Shown here: positions 42,458 through 52,400 of the stretch, one piece after another
How the letters are laid out: each line of letters begins with the position of its first letter
How positions within the stretch are numbered: position 1 is the first letter of the stretch
DNA from: CAIZGX01 sp044239865
Lineage (GTDB): Bacteria > Bacteroidota > Bacteroidia > Flavobacteriales_D > Sanyastnellaceae
Direction: 5' to 3'
Length of the DNA: 64,000 nucleotides
Assembly (NCBI GenBank): GCA_044239865.1
Contig: JBIIAO010000003.1
Coordinates: 62,001 to 126,000, forward strand
Notes under the pieces: model-generated
The model's input: the letters and a program-made list of their open reading frames with translations, nothing else
Database searches by the model: none
Told to the model about the DNA's origin: nothing
Program-made: the position numbers and the translations under genes

Positions 42458-42470
42458 TTTGTATTGAAAC

Positions 42471-42505
42471 GAAAAAAAAAGTTGTTCATTCGAACACCTT
42501 TTTTG
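42471..42505. terminator. Bidirectional intrinsic terminator
   Basis: A-run, GTTGTTC, loop ATTC, GAACACC, T-run. The stem has one internal mismatch and A-T pairs outside it. It separates convergent lipoprotein and OmpA-like genes. Confidence 0.75.
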
Positions 42506-42507
42506 TT

Positions 42508-44484
42508 TTAAAGAACTCTGAAAACCGTTCTTCTGTTTTTTGCTTTTCCTTCCGAAGTGGCATTCGATTCGAGCGGTTGCGTTTCGCCATAGCCTTCCGA
42601 TTCAATTCGGGTTGCGGCAATTCCCTTCGACTCTAAATAGGTTTTTACGCTGAGTGCGCGTGCTTGTGAAAGCTTCAAATTCGCAGCTTCATCTCCATCG
42701 CTGTCCGTATGTCCTTCAATGCGAATGCGCAAAGTCTCATTCTTAACCAAAAGCTCGGTAAGCTTTGTCAATTCAATGAAAGATTCGCTTTCGAGGTTCG
42801 CACTGTTAGTTTTAAAGAAGATGTTTTCAAGAACAATGGTTGCTCCTGAGTTCATTTGTTGAAGAGGAGCATCTTTTCTATACGGTTCTGTTTCTAATGA
42901 ATTGATAAGTGAAAAGTTTGAAGAGTAGAACAAGTAATTCTCAGACGTTACGTTAAGGGCGTAGTCGTTCCCAATTGGCAAGCAAACCAAGTAGTATCCG
43001 TTTCGGCTAGAATTGGAATACCCTTCAGCTACAACGTCTCCTGTTCTTAAATTTAATAATTGGAATTTGCCATCCAAAGGAGCTTTTGTATTGCTGTCAT
43101 AAACGTATCCTTCAACATAATTCACGAAACGCGGTCTTACGTTTTCAGGAAGTTCGAAGGAGTAAAGATCTAACCCTCCATTTCCACCTTCACGATTACT
43201 GGCCATTAATGCTATATCTCCTTGTGCAGTCACTTGAATGGAGTTCTCATTGGCTGATGTGTTGATAGGGTATCCGAGATTTTCAGGTCTTCCCCAGTCA
43301 CCATTGGACTGCATGTGTGAAACGAAAATATCAAGTCCACCCATACCCGCGTGTCCATCTGAAGAGAAGTACATGGTCTGTCCATCGGGGTGAATAAACA
43401 CACTTTCCTCTCTTCCCTTAGTATTTACAAATCCTGGAATCTCAGATGGCTCACTCCAGTAACCGTCATCCATGAGATAACTGTAGTAAATATTCTGATT
43501 TTCTATTTTCCCACCCTTTCCTTTTTTTCCTCGCACGAAATAAAGCGTGTTGCCATCGGCGGTAAGGCTTGGTTGTGTTTCCCAGTTTTTCGAATTGATA
43601 CCCGGACCGAAATTTTCGGCCGGTGTCCAACCCGACTTGGTTCGGAAAGAATAAAATAAATCGCAGCTGCCAAGACCAGTGCGGGTCTCACCGTACTCAT
43701 ATCCGGGAAGTTCGCATGCTGTGAATACTATTGTTTGTCCGTCGGCGCTTAGCGTTGGAGCACCTTCGTTGTATAGCGTGTTAATGGAAGGAATAGGCAA
43801 AGATTGTCCCCATCCTTCATTGAAGTTTTTCACTTCTGTTCTTTCTGTTATGTAAAAGTCTTCATGTGTTCCTTCGAAGGCAAGCTTGTCTTTTAACAAT
43901 CGGGTGAAGAGCAGTGTTTTTGTGTCTGCCGTAATACAGGGAAAATACTCGTCGTTTTCTGTGTTTATTTTCGGTCCGAGGTTGATGGGGTTAAAGGGGA
44001 CAGGATACTTCATGCTTTGTCTGGCGAATACGCAACTTTCTAGTATTAACTGTGCCCGATAATGGACGTTGGGATTATCCTTAGGCATTCTCGTGAATGT
44101 CGTTATAGCCTGCTCTGCTTTTTCATACTCAGCAAGACTGAAGTAGCTTTCGCCAAGCATATAATATCCCATGGGGAATATTGTAGCGTTTATGGCCAAC
44201 CCTTTTTCCAACGCTGAAATGGCTTTTCGCTTGTTGTCTTGTTCAGTGTATATCTGTCCCATCAGAAAATACGCTTCTGCAAATTCATCTTCATTGTCAA
44301 TTAAATCCTCTAAAATGACTAGAGCAAGGCTCGAATTGTATTGACCATAAGCAGTAATGGCTTCTTCGTATTTCGAAATTGCACGCTTATTCTTAATGCT
44401 ATATTCCTTGTGCGGTTGGGCCAAGCAAGAGTTCATCAGTAATAAAAGCGAGAGAGAAATAAGCGAGGTAAAGATTCTATTCAT
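42508..44484 (-). CDS. TPR-PD40-OmpA envelope protein 1
   Basis: 658 aa. Lipobox-like signal (LLLMNSCLAQ). N-terminal TPR-like helices (about 40-150), then PD40/WD40-like propeller repeats (EYFPCITADTKTLLFTR, GAPTLSADGQTIVF, QPSLTADGNTLYF, FIHPDGQTMYFSSDGH), a small CarboxypepD_reg-like domain (about 455-535), and a C-terminal OmpA domain (IRIEGHTDSDGDEAANLKLSQARA...NRRTVF). This is a common Bacteroidota layout related to PorE-type T9SS proteins; it likely anchors the outer membrane to peptidoglycan. A paralogue lies at 60.1 kb. Confidence 0.9.
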   Translation of the reverse strand: MNRIFTSLISLSLLLLMNSCLAQPHKEYSIKNKRAISKYEEAITAYGQYNSSLALVILEDLIDNEDEFAEAYFLMGQIYTEQDNKRKAISALEKGLAINATIFPMGYYMLGESYFSLAEYEKAEQAITTFTRMPKDNPNVHYRAQLILESCVFARQSMKYPVPFNPINLGPKINTENDEYFPCITADTKTLLFTRLLKDKLAFEGTHEDFYITERTEVKNFNEGWGQSLPIPSINTLYNEGAPTLSADGQTIVFTACELPGYEYGETRTGLGSCDLFYSFRTKSGWTPAENFGPGINSKNWETQPSLTADGNTLYFVRGKKGKGGKIENQNIYYSYLMDDGYWSEPSEIPGFVNTKGREESVFIHPDGQTMYFSSDGHAGMGGLDIFVSHMQSNGDWGRPENLGYPINTSANENSIQVTAQGDIALMASNREGGNGGLDLYSFELPENVRPRFVNYVEGYVYDSNTKAPLDGKFQLLNLRTGDVVAEGYSNSSRNGYYLVCLPIGNDYALNVTSENYLFYSSNFSLINSLETEPYRKDAPLQQMNSGATIVLENIFFKTNSANLESESFIELTKLTELLVKNETLRIRIEGHTDSDGDEAANLKLSQARALSVKTYLESKGIAATRIESEGYGETQPLESNATSEGKAKNRRTVFRVL

Positions 44485-44557
44485 AGTTATTTAGTGCAAT
44501 GCAATTCGTTGTTACGAAATTCTTTGAATTAATGTGATAACCACAGTTGTATCGAAT

Positions 44558-44565
44558 TATTTTTG
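44558..44565 (+). promoter_or_regulatory. -7 promoter element for the YfcE-type gene
   Basis: TATTTTTG is an exact TAnnTTTG match, 4 nt before the ATG at 44570, predicting a leaderless mRNA. Confidence 0.5.
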
Positions 44566-44569
44566 AACA

Positions 44570-45088
44570 ATGCAAATTGTTTTACTTTCCGACACGCACG
44601 GTTACTTCGATGATCGATTACAAGAACACTGCCGAAATGCCGATGAGATTTGGCACGCGGGAGACATTGGGTCGGAAGAGATAGTGACTCGATTGGAATC
44701 TATGGGGAAAGTCACTCGCATTGTATATGGAAATATCGACGATGCGCGCGTTCGTTCCATGACGAAAGAAGACTTGATTTTCGATGTGGAAGGAGTGCGC
44801 GTTTTCATGACTCACATTGGTGGAAGGCCACCGTCTTACCCAGCGCGTGTTTCGAAAATTATTCGAGATGAAAAAGTGGATGTGTTCATTTGCGGGCACT
44901 CGCATATATGCCTAGCCGGAAAAAATCAGAAACAAGGTAATCTTCATTTGAATCCTGGAGCCGCTGGCACACACGGGTTTCACAAGGTGCGCACGTTAAT
45001 GCGTTTTCAAATTCAAAAAGGAAAAATCACGAATCTTGAAGTAGTAGAACTCGGGCCCCGCGGCGTTCGAATCTCGGAAGAGATTTAA
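44570..45088 (+). CDS. YfcE/MJ0936-type metallophosphodiesterase
   Basis: 172 aa. Metal motifs LSDTHGYF (D-x-H), HAGDIG (GD), VYGNIDD (GNxD), THIGGRPP and CGHSHICL (GHSH), then LNPGAAG. This small soluble family hydrolyses phosphodiesters; the natural substrate is unknown. The stop overlaps the convergent FtsB-like gene by 4 bp. Confidence 0.93.
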   Translation: MQIVLLSDTHGYFDDRLQEHCRNADEIWHAGDIGSEEIVTRLESMGKVTRIVYGNIDDARVRSMTKEDLIFDVEGVRVFMTHIGGRPPSYPARVSKIIRDEKVDVFICGHSHICLAGKNQKQGNLHLNPGAAGTHGFHKVRTLMRFQIQKGKITNLEVVELGPRGVRISEEI

Positions 45089-45375
45089 TTTTTTATTTTG
45101 AAGACGTAAACATCTTCATTCGGTTTCTTCATGAAATATTCTTCACGAGCTAATTTTTCGAGTTCGAAACTTTTTGAATTAATCGCCTGCAGCTGATCTT
45201 TCGCGCGTTGGTTGTCTTTTTCAAGTTGCAATGCCTGCTCTCGTAATTTGTGCAGTTCCCAACGAGAAGAAATAATAAATGGAATGTCAATGTTGTTAAT
45301 GAAAAGATTGTAAACAACAAATAGCGCTATCGTGAGCAAATAGCGGTTCTTGAAGAAATTAAAAACCTTTTTCAT
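45085..45375 (-). CDS. FtsB/DivIC-family septum formation initiator
   Basis: 96 aa. One transmembrane segment (about 12-30) followed by a coiled coil (LHKLREQALQLEKDNQRAKDQLQAI) and the REEYFMKKPNEDVYVF motif typical of the family. It acts in the divisome with FtsL and FtsQ. Its start lies about 80 bp from the divergent mutS2 start. Confidence 0.92.
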   Translation of the reverse strand: MKKVFNFFKNRYLLTIALFVVYNLFINNIDIPFIISSRWELHKLREQALQLEKDNQRAKDQLQAINSKSFELEKLAREEYFMKKPNEDVYVFKIKN

Positions 45376-45457
45376 AGAACTAATTTCGTGATTTTGTTTG
45401 AATCATTGCTGCCTTTTTCAGTATGTTTCACACAGTACGGTGTTATTTTAGCCACCC

Positions 45458-47554
45458 ATGAGATATTTCAATGAGCAACTCGTTACAGACCTTGAATTTC
45501 AAGAGATTCGTAATGTGCTTTCTTCCTTCGCGAAACAGCCAACGGCTGCTGCTGCATTGAATGAACTTTCTCCTTATGGAAATTTCGATTTGTGGAAATG
45601 GACGATTGAAATTACGCACGAGCTGAAGTCGCTCTTAGAAAATGATATTATTGTTCCTTCCTTAGACTTTAAAGAGTTCGGTGAAGAACTGAAATTGTTG
45701 CGTGTCAAAGATGCAGTGCTCGCGGAAGAAAGCTTCGCTAAAATTCTTCAGGGTATTCGCATCATTGGTTTGTTGAAGAGCATTCCTGAAGAAGTCCGCT
45801 TGTCGGTTCCACGATTGAACGAATTGATTCAGAGTTGCGAATACACAGACGAGATTGAGATTGAAATCTTGAAGATCTTCGATGCGAAGTGGTTGGTTCG
45901 CGATGAAGCTTCGCATGAGCTTTCCGTTATTCGTCATGAAATTGTTTCCAAACGCAGGGAAATTTCAAAGAACTTTTTGAGAGTCATGAAAGACTGTCAA
46001 GGCAAAGGATTCCTTGGAGATACTGGAGAAGCTTATTTGTTAGATCGAAGAGTGTTGAGCGTGTTGAGCGTTTACAAGCGGAAAGTTCCGGGAAATGTTT
46101 TAGGGACAAGCAAAACAGGCGTTTTAACCTACATAGAACCTGGAGTGAATACGCTTTTGAATTCTCAATTGGAAATGTTGTTCGGCGACGAGCGTGCTGA
46201 GATTCGTAAGATTCTTCAACGACTTACACGTTATCTTTCCGGACATGCGGTTATGTTGAAGTCGGTCTTAGATACCCTCCTTCAACTCGATAATATTCAG
46301 GCACGTGTGCGCTTGGCCATTCTTATGGATGCGCAGAAGGTGCATTTCGTTTCAGAGCCTACGGTGAAGTTAAACAAGGCCTTTCATCCTCTGCTTTTAT
46401 TGAAAAATGCTGAGCGAGGAAAAAAGACCATTCCACAATCTTTGGAATTGAATGCGCAGCAGCGAATGATGGTTATTTCGGGTCCTAATGCCGGAGGGAA
46501 AAGTATTACCCTAAAGACAGTTGGACTTATTCAATTGATGTGGGAATGCGCGCTGCTCGTGCCTGCGGACGAGTCGAGTGTCTTGAGTAGATTCGATTGC
46601 ATTCTCACAGATATAGGCGACAATCAGAGTATAGAGAATCAGCTTTCAACGTATTCGTATCGCTTGAAGCGCATGAAATTCTTTTTGGATTCTGCGAATC
46701 GAAGATCACTGATATTGTTAGATGAATTTGGAACTGGATCAGACCCTGAATTGGGAGGCGCCTTGGCCGAAGTGTTCTTCGAAGAGTTGTATGCTCGAAA
46801 ATCATTCGGAGTCATAACCACTCACTTTTCACCCATAAAAATTAAGGCTTCTCAATTGCGCAATGCGGTAAACGGATGTATGCTTTTCAATACCGAAACA
46901 TTGGAGCCGACTTACATTTTAAGTGTTGGCGAACCAGGTTCTTCGTTCACCTTCGAGGTGGCGAAGATGAATGGAATTCCGGAAGATTTGTTGGATCGTG
47001 CGAAGAAAAAGTTGAGCACGCAGAAAATAGAAATGGACGGTTTGCTCTCGGATTTACAAAGGCAGAAGTCTGAATTGGAACAAGGCATAGCTGAAGCAAA
47101 TAAACGCGAAGTGAGTGCAAGAAAAGAAGAGCAGTCTTTTCAATCTAAATTGGAAAAACTTCAAGATAAATTAGACAAGCAGCATGTGACTTCCGAAAGA
47201 AATAACAAGTATATTATTTTAGGAAAGAAGGCCGATCAGTTGGTAGAGAAATTCAATCTTCGTGCGAAGAACAAAGATGTTTTAGAAGAATTGAAAAAGT
47301 TTGTTGCGGTGGAAAAAACTACGCGCGACGAAGCTCGTAAAAAGAAAAAGGTTCTGACAGAATCGAAGGTTAAAACGGAGAAGAAAGAAAAAGTCATTCA
47401 AGACCGAAAGAAGATGATTCCGGGTGCGACTGTTCGTCTAGAAAAAACGCAGCAAGTAGGTGAAATTTTGGAAGTGATAGGCGAGACCGCAACAGTGGCC
47501 TTCGGTGTCTTTAAGACGAAAGTAGAGTTAGGAAAACTCTTGTTAATCCGCTAG
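45458..47554 (+). CDS. MutS2-family ATPase lacking a C-terminal Smr domain
   Basis: 698 aa, about 80-90 shorter than typical MutS2. The core is intact: clamp and lever helices, Walker A SGPNAGGKSIT, the GDNQSIENQLSTYSYRL segment, Walker B ILLDEFGTGSDP and the conserved THF. A long coiled coil (about 510-640) is followed by a KOW-like MIPGATVRLEKTQQVGEILEV domain at the C-terminus. The Smr nuclease domain is absent. It may act on recombination intermediates or on collided ribosomes, as described for MutS2, but without endonuclease activity. Its TAG stop overlaps the convergent CCA-enzyme stop. Confidence 0.92.
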   Translation: MRYFNEQLVTDLEFQEIRNVLSSFAKQPTAAAALNELSPYGNFDLWKWTIEITHELKSLLENDIIVPSLDFKEFGEELKLLRVKDAVLAEESFAKILQGIRIIGLLKSIPEEVRLSVPRLNELIQSCEYTDEIEIEILKIFDAKWLVRDEASHELSVIRHEIVSKRREISKNFLRVMKDCQGKGFLGDTGEAYLLDRRVLSVLSVYKRKVPGNVLGTSKTGVLTYIEPGVNTLLNSQLEMLFGDERAEIRKILQRLTRYLSGHAVMLKSVLDTLLQLDNIQARVRLAILMDAQKVHFVSEPTVKLNKAFHPLLLLKNAERGKKTIPQSLELNAQQRMMVISGPNAGGKSITLKTVGLIQLMWECALLVPADESSVLSRFDCILTDIGDNQSIENQLSTYSYRLKRMKFFLDSANRRSLILLDEFGTGSDPELGGALAEVFFEELYARKSFGVITTHFSPIKIKASQLRNAVNGCMLFNTETLEPTYILSVGEPGSSFTFEVAKMNGIPEDLLDRAKKKLSTQKIEMDGLLSDLQRQKSELEQGIAEANKREVSARKEEQSFQSKLEKLQDKLDKQHVTSERNNKYIILGKKADQLVEKFNLRAKNKDVLEELKKFVAVEKTTRDEARKKKKVLTESKVKTEKKEKVIQDRKKMIPGATVRLEKTQQVGEILEVIGETATVAFGVFKTKVELGKLLLIR

Positions 47555-48963
47555 CTCTTCGGCGTTAGATTCAACGCTTTTCCGAGCTCAATCATGTGTG
47601 CAAATGCCTCTTCAAAATTGTTCTGAATTTTTCCGTCGAGAATAGCATCTTTAATCGCATTTTTAATTTCTCCAACTTCTTTACAAGGCTGTAAGTTGAA
47701 CGTTTCCATTACAAGTTCACCACTTACGGGAGGTTGAAAATTTCTTACGCGATCTTTCTCTTCCAGCTCAACCAATTTCAACTTTACCTTTTCGTAATTC
47801 GAAAGATAGCGCTTGACTTTCGTTTCGTTTTTCGAAGTAATGTCGGCTTGACACAGCAACATTAAATCATCTATATCGTCACCTGCTTCAAACAATAATC
47901 TTCGAACCGCTGAATCTGAAATTTCATCTTTCGTTAATGCAATTGGACGAAGGTGCAGCGCCACTAATTTCTGCACGAATTTCATCTGATGATCGAGCGG
48001 AAGTTTTAGCCGTTGAAAAATCTTCGGAACCCAGCGTGCTCCCACATCTTCATGTCCGTGAAAGGTCCATCCTATTCCTTCTTCAAAGCGTTTGGTGTGC
48101 GGCTTCGCAATGTCGTGAAGCACAGCTCCCCACAATAGCCAAAGGTTATTGGTGTTGGCGCGAAGATTATCTACCACTTCAAGGGTGTGATGGAAATTGT
48201 CTTTATGGGCGTAATTATTTTTTTTCTCCACACCGTGAAGCTTGACCATTTCAGGAAAAAACTGATGAAGCAAATCTGTATCGAATAAAAGTTTTAATCC
48301 AACAGAAGGTTTCTTGGAAAGAAGAATCTTGTTGAATTCAACCATTGTTCTTTCTACGCTCACTATCTCCAGTCGTGCGGCATTCTCTTTAATCGCCTGA
48401 AGACTTTTTTCTTCTATGGTGAAGTTAAGTTGCGCCGCGAAGCGTATAGCTCGCATCATGCGCAAAGGATCGTCGCTGTAGGTTATTGCAGGTTCTAATG
48501 GCGTACGAAGAATTTTATTTTCGAGATCAAGTAATCCGTTGAAGGGATCTACGAGTTCTCCGAATGATTCTTTTTGAAGAGAAAGCGCCATGGCGTTTAC
48601 GGTGAAGTCTCTGCGCATTTGGTCGTCTTCCAAGCTACCTTTTTCTACATCGGGTTTTCTGCTTGTTAAACGATACGATTCTTTTCTTGCTGAAACGAAT
48701 TCCACTTCGCTTCCCTTGTATATGAAATGAGCGGTGCCGAAATTCGCGAAGATTGAAACGCGCTTAACGTTCAGTAATTCAGCAGTTCTGTTGGCTAGTG
48801 CTGGTCCGTCTCCACTTGTCACAATGTCAATGTCTTTGTTTAGACGTTTGAGCATAAGGTCACGCACATAACCACCAATCACAAATGCCTCAGCATGTTG
48901 CTCGAGTGCCGCTTGCTGAACGGCTCGAAAGACGGTTTTTTGTAGATGACGGCTAAAGTTCAT
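47551..48963 (-). CDS. CCA tRNA nucleotidyltransferase / poly(A) polymerase family with HD domain
   Basis: 470 aa from the ATG at 48963, chosen because a TACCTTTG promoter element lies between this ATG and the upstream one at 48987. The class II nucleotidyltransferase head has FVIGGYVRDLMLKR and KDIDIVTSGDG (DxD), RRDFTVNAMA and DDPLRMMRAIRFAAQL. The C-terminal half has an HD domain (WGAVLHDIAKP). It adds or repairs the 3' CCA of tRNAs. Confidence 0.95.
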   Translation of the reverse strand: MNFSRHLQKTVFRAVQQAALEQHAEAFVIGGYVRDLMLKRLNKDIDIVTSGDGPALANRTAELLNVKRVSIFANFGTAHFIYKGSEVEFVSARKESYRLTSRKPDVEKGSLEDDQMRRDFTVNAMALSLQKESFGELVDPFNGLLDLENKILRTPLEPAITYSDDPLRMMRAIRFAAQLNFTIEEKSLQAIKENAARLEIVSVERTMVEFNKILLSKKPSVGLKLLFDTDLLHQFFPEMVKLHGVEKKNNYAHKDNFHHTLEVVDNLRANTNNLWLLWGAVLHDIAKPHTKRFEEGIGWTFHGHEDVGARWVPKIFQRLKLPLDHQMKFVQKLVALHLRPIALTKDEISDSAVRRLLFEAGDDIDDLMLLCQADITSKNETKVKRYLSNYEKVKLKLVELEEKDRVRNFQPPVSGELVMETFNLQPCKEVGEIKNAIKDAILDGKIQNNFEEAFAHMIELGKALNLTPKS

Positions 48964-48971
48964 TTGCGGCG

Positions 48972-48979
48972 CAAAGGTA
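48972..48979 (-). promoter_or_regulatory. -7 promoter element for the CCA-enzyme gene
   Basis: The minus strand reads TACCTTTG, an exact TAnnTTTG match, 8 nt before the ATG at 48963. Confidence 0.55.
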
Positions 48980-49091
48980 CTTTTCAAAACGAGGAAATAG
49001 AAATATTTGTTTTTAGGTTAAAAAATGACCATGAGGACAACTATATGAAACCCTTTTCAGTCTTATATTGCGTACGCTAAATTCGATTGAA

Positions 49092-49478
49092 ATGAAAAAA
49101 GTCTTTGCCTTTTTAATGTTTGTTTTGATATGCGGTGCTCAGGCATTCGCACAAAACGCACAAGTGACATTTAGTTCAACCACAAACTTCACCGCAGTGG
49201 AAGAAGGATTTCACCCCGTGAAATTTCAATTGATAAACGGTTCAAATGCGAACGTTGAAGGCCTTTTGAATTACGTTCAAAACAATCCGAAGTACTTCCA
49301 AGTTCAAGTAAATGAAAGCGAACTGACTTTAAAATTTGTAGAGGGTGTTCATTGGGGTGTTTGGATGAAAGTCTTCGGCGCAATGGGAGTTTCTCAAATA
49401 GAAATTCGTGAAGCGAATCAAAATATTATTGTGGAACCCATGGATTTTCTCCGTTATTTCCACCTGATTAATCAATAA
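49092..49478 (+). CDS. Small exported hypothetical protein
   Basis: 128 aa from the ATG at 49092, which gives a signal peptide (CGAQAFAQ). The start at 49068 adds polar residues ahead of it. The body alternates strands with Asn/Gln-rich segments and ends in a helix. I do not recognise it. It is 18 bp upstream of the large T9SS type B gene and may be co-transcribed. Confidence 0.7.
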   Translation: MKKVFAFLMFVLICGAQAFAQNAQVTFSSTTNFTAVEEGFHPVKFQLINGSNANVEGLLNYVQNNPKYFQVQVNESELTLKFVEGVHWGVWMKVFGAMGVSQIEIREANQNIIVEPMDFLRYFHLINQ

Positions 49479-49496
49479 TTTTTCAAAGCTCTTTTT

Positions 49497-52400
49497 ATGA
49501 GGACTCTTTATTTGCTCCTGATATTTTCGTGTTTGTCAATCTGTGTGAACGCTCAAATTTTTTCTTGTTCGACGTGCGCGGGATCTTCTCCAACGAGCTA
49601 CACGAACGGCCAGCCGAATGATTCTATATTTTTTGTTTGCGCCGGAAGTACTGCTGAATTGGTAGCTACAGGTCCTCCAAGTTCTGCTGGTTTATACAAT
49701 TACACTTGGCAATTTTTTAATCCGTTTACGAATACTTGGGACTTTTTCTTTACCTCGTCCATTGTTTTTAGCCCTCAGAGTTTGCCTGGCGTAGGTCCTG
49801 GAGGGTATCGTGTTGTTATCACAGATGCTCTTTCTGGAGTTTTTTTAGGCTCGGATGTAGCTTGGGTGTCACAAGTTGATGCGCCTACATCTGTTGATGT
49901 TGCACCAATTCCACCAGGTTGTGGAGGATCGTTGAGTTTGACAGGTCTAGTGAGTTTAGGTTCAGCAACACCATATTACAACGCACCAGTGGACTTGTCT
50001 TCCCCTGTAATTGTAGGTCCCTCGACCAGTTTTAGCATGTGCATATCAGGAACTCATACGTTCAATAGTGATTTAACTTTTACACTTGTCGGTCCTGCTT
50101 CTTGCGGAAGTCCAACAGCCGTGCTAAGTCCTTATAGCAGTTCTATGGGCCAAGCCATTAATTGCAATGGACTCGACAATTTTTCGAATTTATGTTTTTC
50201 GAATCAGTCTACAACTAGCTTCAATATCTGCGGTGCGGGAGGTAATATGACTGGTAATTATGGAGCTTACGGGCTTGGGGCAGGAACCCCAATTAACTGG
50301 TCTGTATTCAATGGATGTGATGCCACACAGGGTCCATGGACACTGAGGGTTCAAGATTGTTACACAACAGACACAGGAACGATTTTACCCGCAACAACGT
50401 TAAGCATTACTGGAGCAAATGGGCTAGGGGTTCCAACTACAATTAACTTCTCTCCCAATGTTGCCGCCCCTATAACGGATGGTGCATGCGCACAGACGTT
50501 CGGATTTAATCCTGCTTGTTGCACAACGACGAACGTTTCTTTGAATTTACCAGTGTCGTCTTTAACGCCACTTCCCATGAATGTGAATTATACTTGGACT
50601 GCTGTTCCTGCTGGCCCAGTAATTACAGTAGCTTCAGGTGTTGTTCCGGCTTCTGGAATTATTTCAGCAACAGTTCCCGCGCCAACCCAAGATACGCAAT
50701 TCACGTTAACGCTTTCAGGCATGCAGGCGAATGCGAATTGTGGAGGAAATTCAAGTGATACAGAGCTATACGATAATCAATCAAGCACGCCAGTGACCAT
50801 TCCGAATCCAGGAGCACTCTGTGCTACAGCGTCCGCCGTAACATTAGTTCCTTCTATAATAGGTGGAACTTTCAGTGGAACTGGGGTGAATGCAGCCGGT
50901 GTATTCTCACCAACTGCTGCGGGCGTTGGAAGTTGGACCGTTAACTATTCCACAGGTGGAGCATGTCCAAACACAGGCTCTGTTACGATTCAAGTAACCG
51001 CAGCTCAAGCTTCTGTCATTACTGCACCAACAACAATTTGCACAGGAGCAAATGCCGTAACATTAACAGCAAATAACGCAGGTGGAACTTGGAGCGGAAC
51101 GGGCGTTAATGCTTCAGGTGTTTTTACTCCCTCTGCTGTGGGCACACAAACCATAACTTATACTCCTGCTGCCGGACAGTGTTATTCTGCGGGCACTGCA
51201 AATATTCAAGTGATTCAAACGCCAACGGTATCTGTTACGGATGTTGGTCCGGTTTGTTTAACTAGCCCTCCAATTTCTCTTGCTTGCTCTACTGGAAATG
51301 CAGTTTGGAGTGGACCAGGAGTTAGTCCGTCAGGGGTGTTCGATCCAGGCATAGCAGGCCCGGGTGTTGTCTCAATTACATGTACTGCTGCAGGTCAATG
51401 TCCAGCAAGCGATAACACAGCCATTTCTGTTGTGGCTCCAGTAACTCCCTTTATTACTGCACCAGCGCTATCTTGTGTGTCATCAAGTCCAGAAATACTT
51501 ACCGCTGATTTAGTAGGCGGAAGTTGGTCTGGTCCTGGTGTTTCACCATCAGGTAGTTTCAATCCAAGTGTTGCGGGTGTAGGTGGTCCATATACCATCA
51601 CTTATACGTTGAATGATATTTGCTTATCAGAGGCAACAGCTGCAATTGCAGTTATTGCTCAGCCTGTTGTTACAATTACAGATTTGCCAGCGCCTTTGTG
51701 CTCGAATGGCAGTTCAGTAAATCTTTCTGCTTCTCTTCCTGGCGGTTCTTGGACAGGCATTGGAGTTAACACAGTCACTGGTGTTTTCTCTCCTTCATCT
51801 GCTGTAAACGGTCCTAACACAATTATTTATTCCATTGGAGGAATTTGTCCAGCAACAGACAACACCCTGATTAATGTGGTGGCCGCTCCTTCCGTGAGCA
51901 TAACTCCGTCCACTCCGTTTTGTTTGAATTCATTGAATACCACCTTAACCGCTAGTCCAATCGGAGGGACGTGGTCAGGAACAGGAATCTTAGATCCTGC
52001 AACAGGTTCTTTCTCCCCAAGCACTGCCGGAGTTGGACCTACTTCAATTACATACACCTACGCTTCTGCACCCTGCACAGTTACCGCTACAAGCAGTGTT
52101 ATTGTGAATCCGCTTCCAATAGTGTTTGCAGGAAACGATGCAATTATTTGTTCAGGGGCTTCAACCGTTCTTCAAGCTACAGGAGCTTCGACATATCAGT
52201 GGAGTGTCAACGGAGGAGCAGCTGTTGGCTTGAACAATCAGAATATTTCGAACCCTTCGGCTTCTCCAACGACAACAACAGTCTACAGTGTTTTGGGTAT
52301 CGATGCAAACGGGTGCACCGGAGTAGATCAGATTCAAGTTTCGGTGAATCCGCTTCCAACAGTGAATGCAGGTTCAAACGTTTCGATTTGTCCAGGTATT

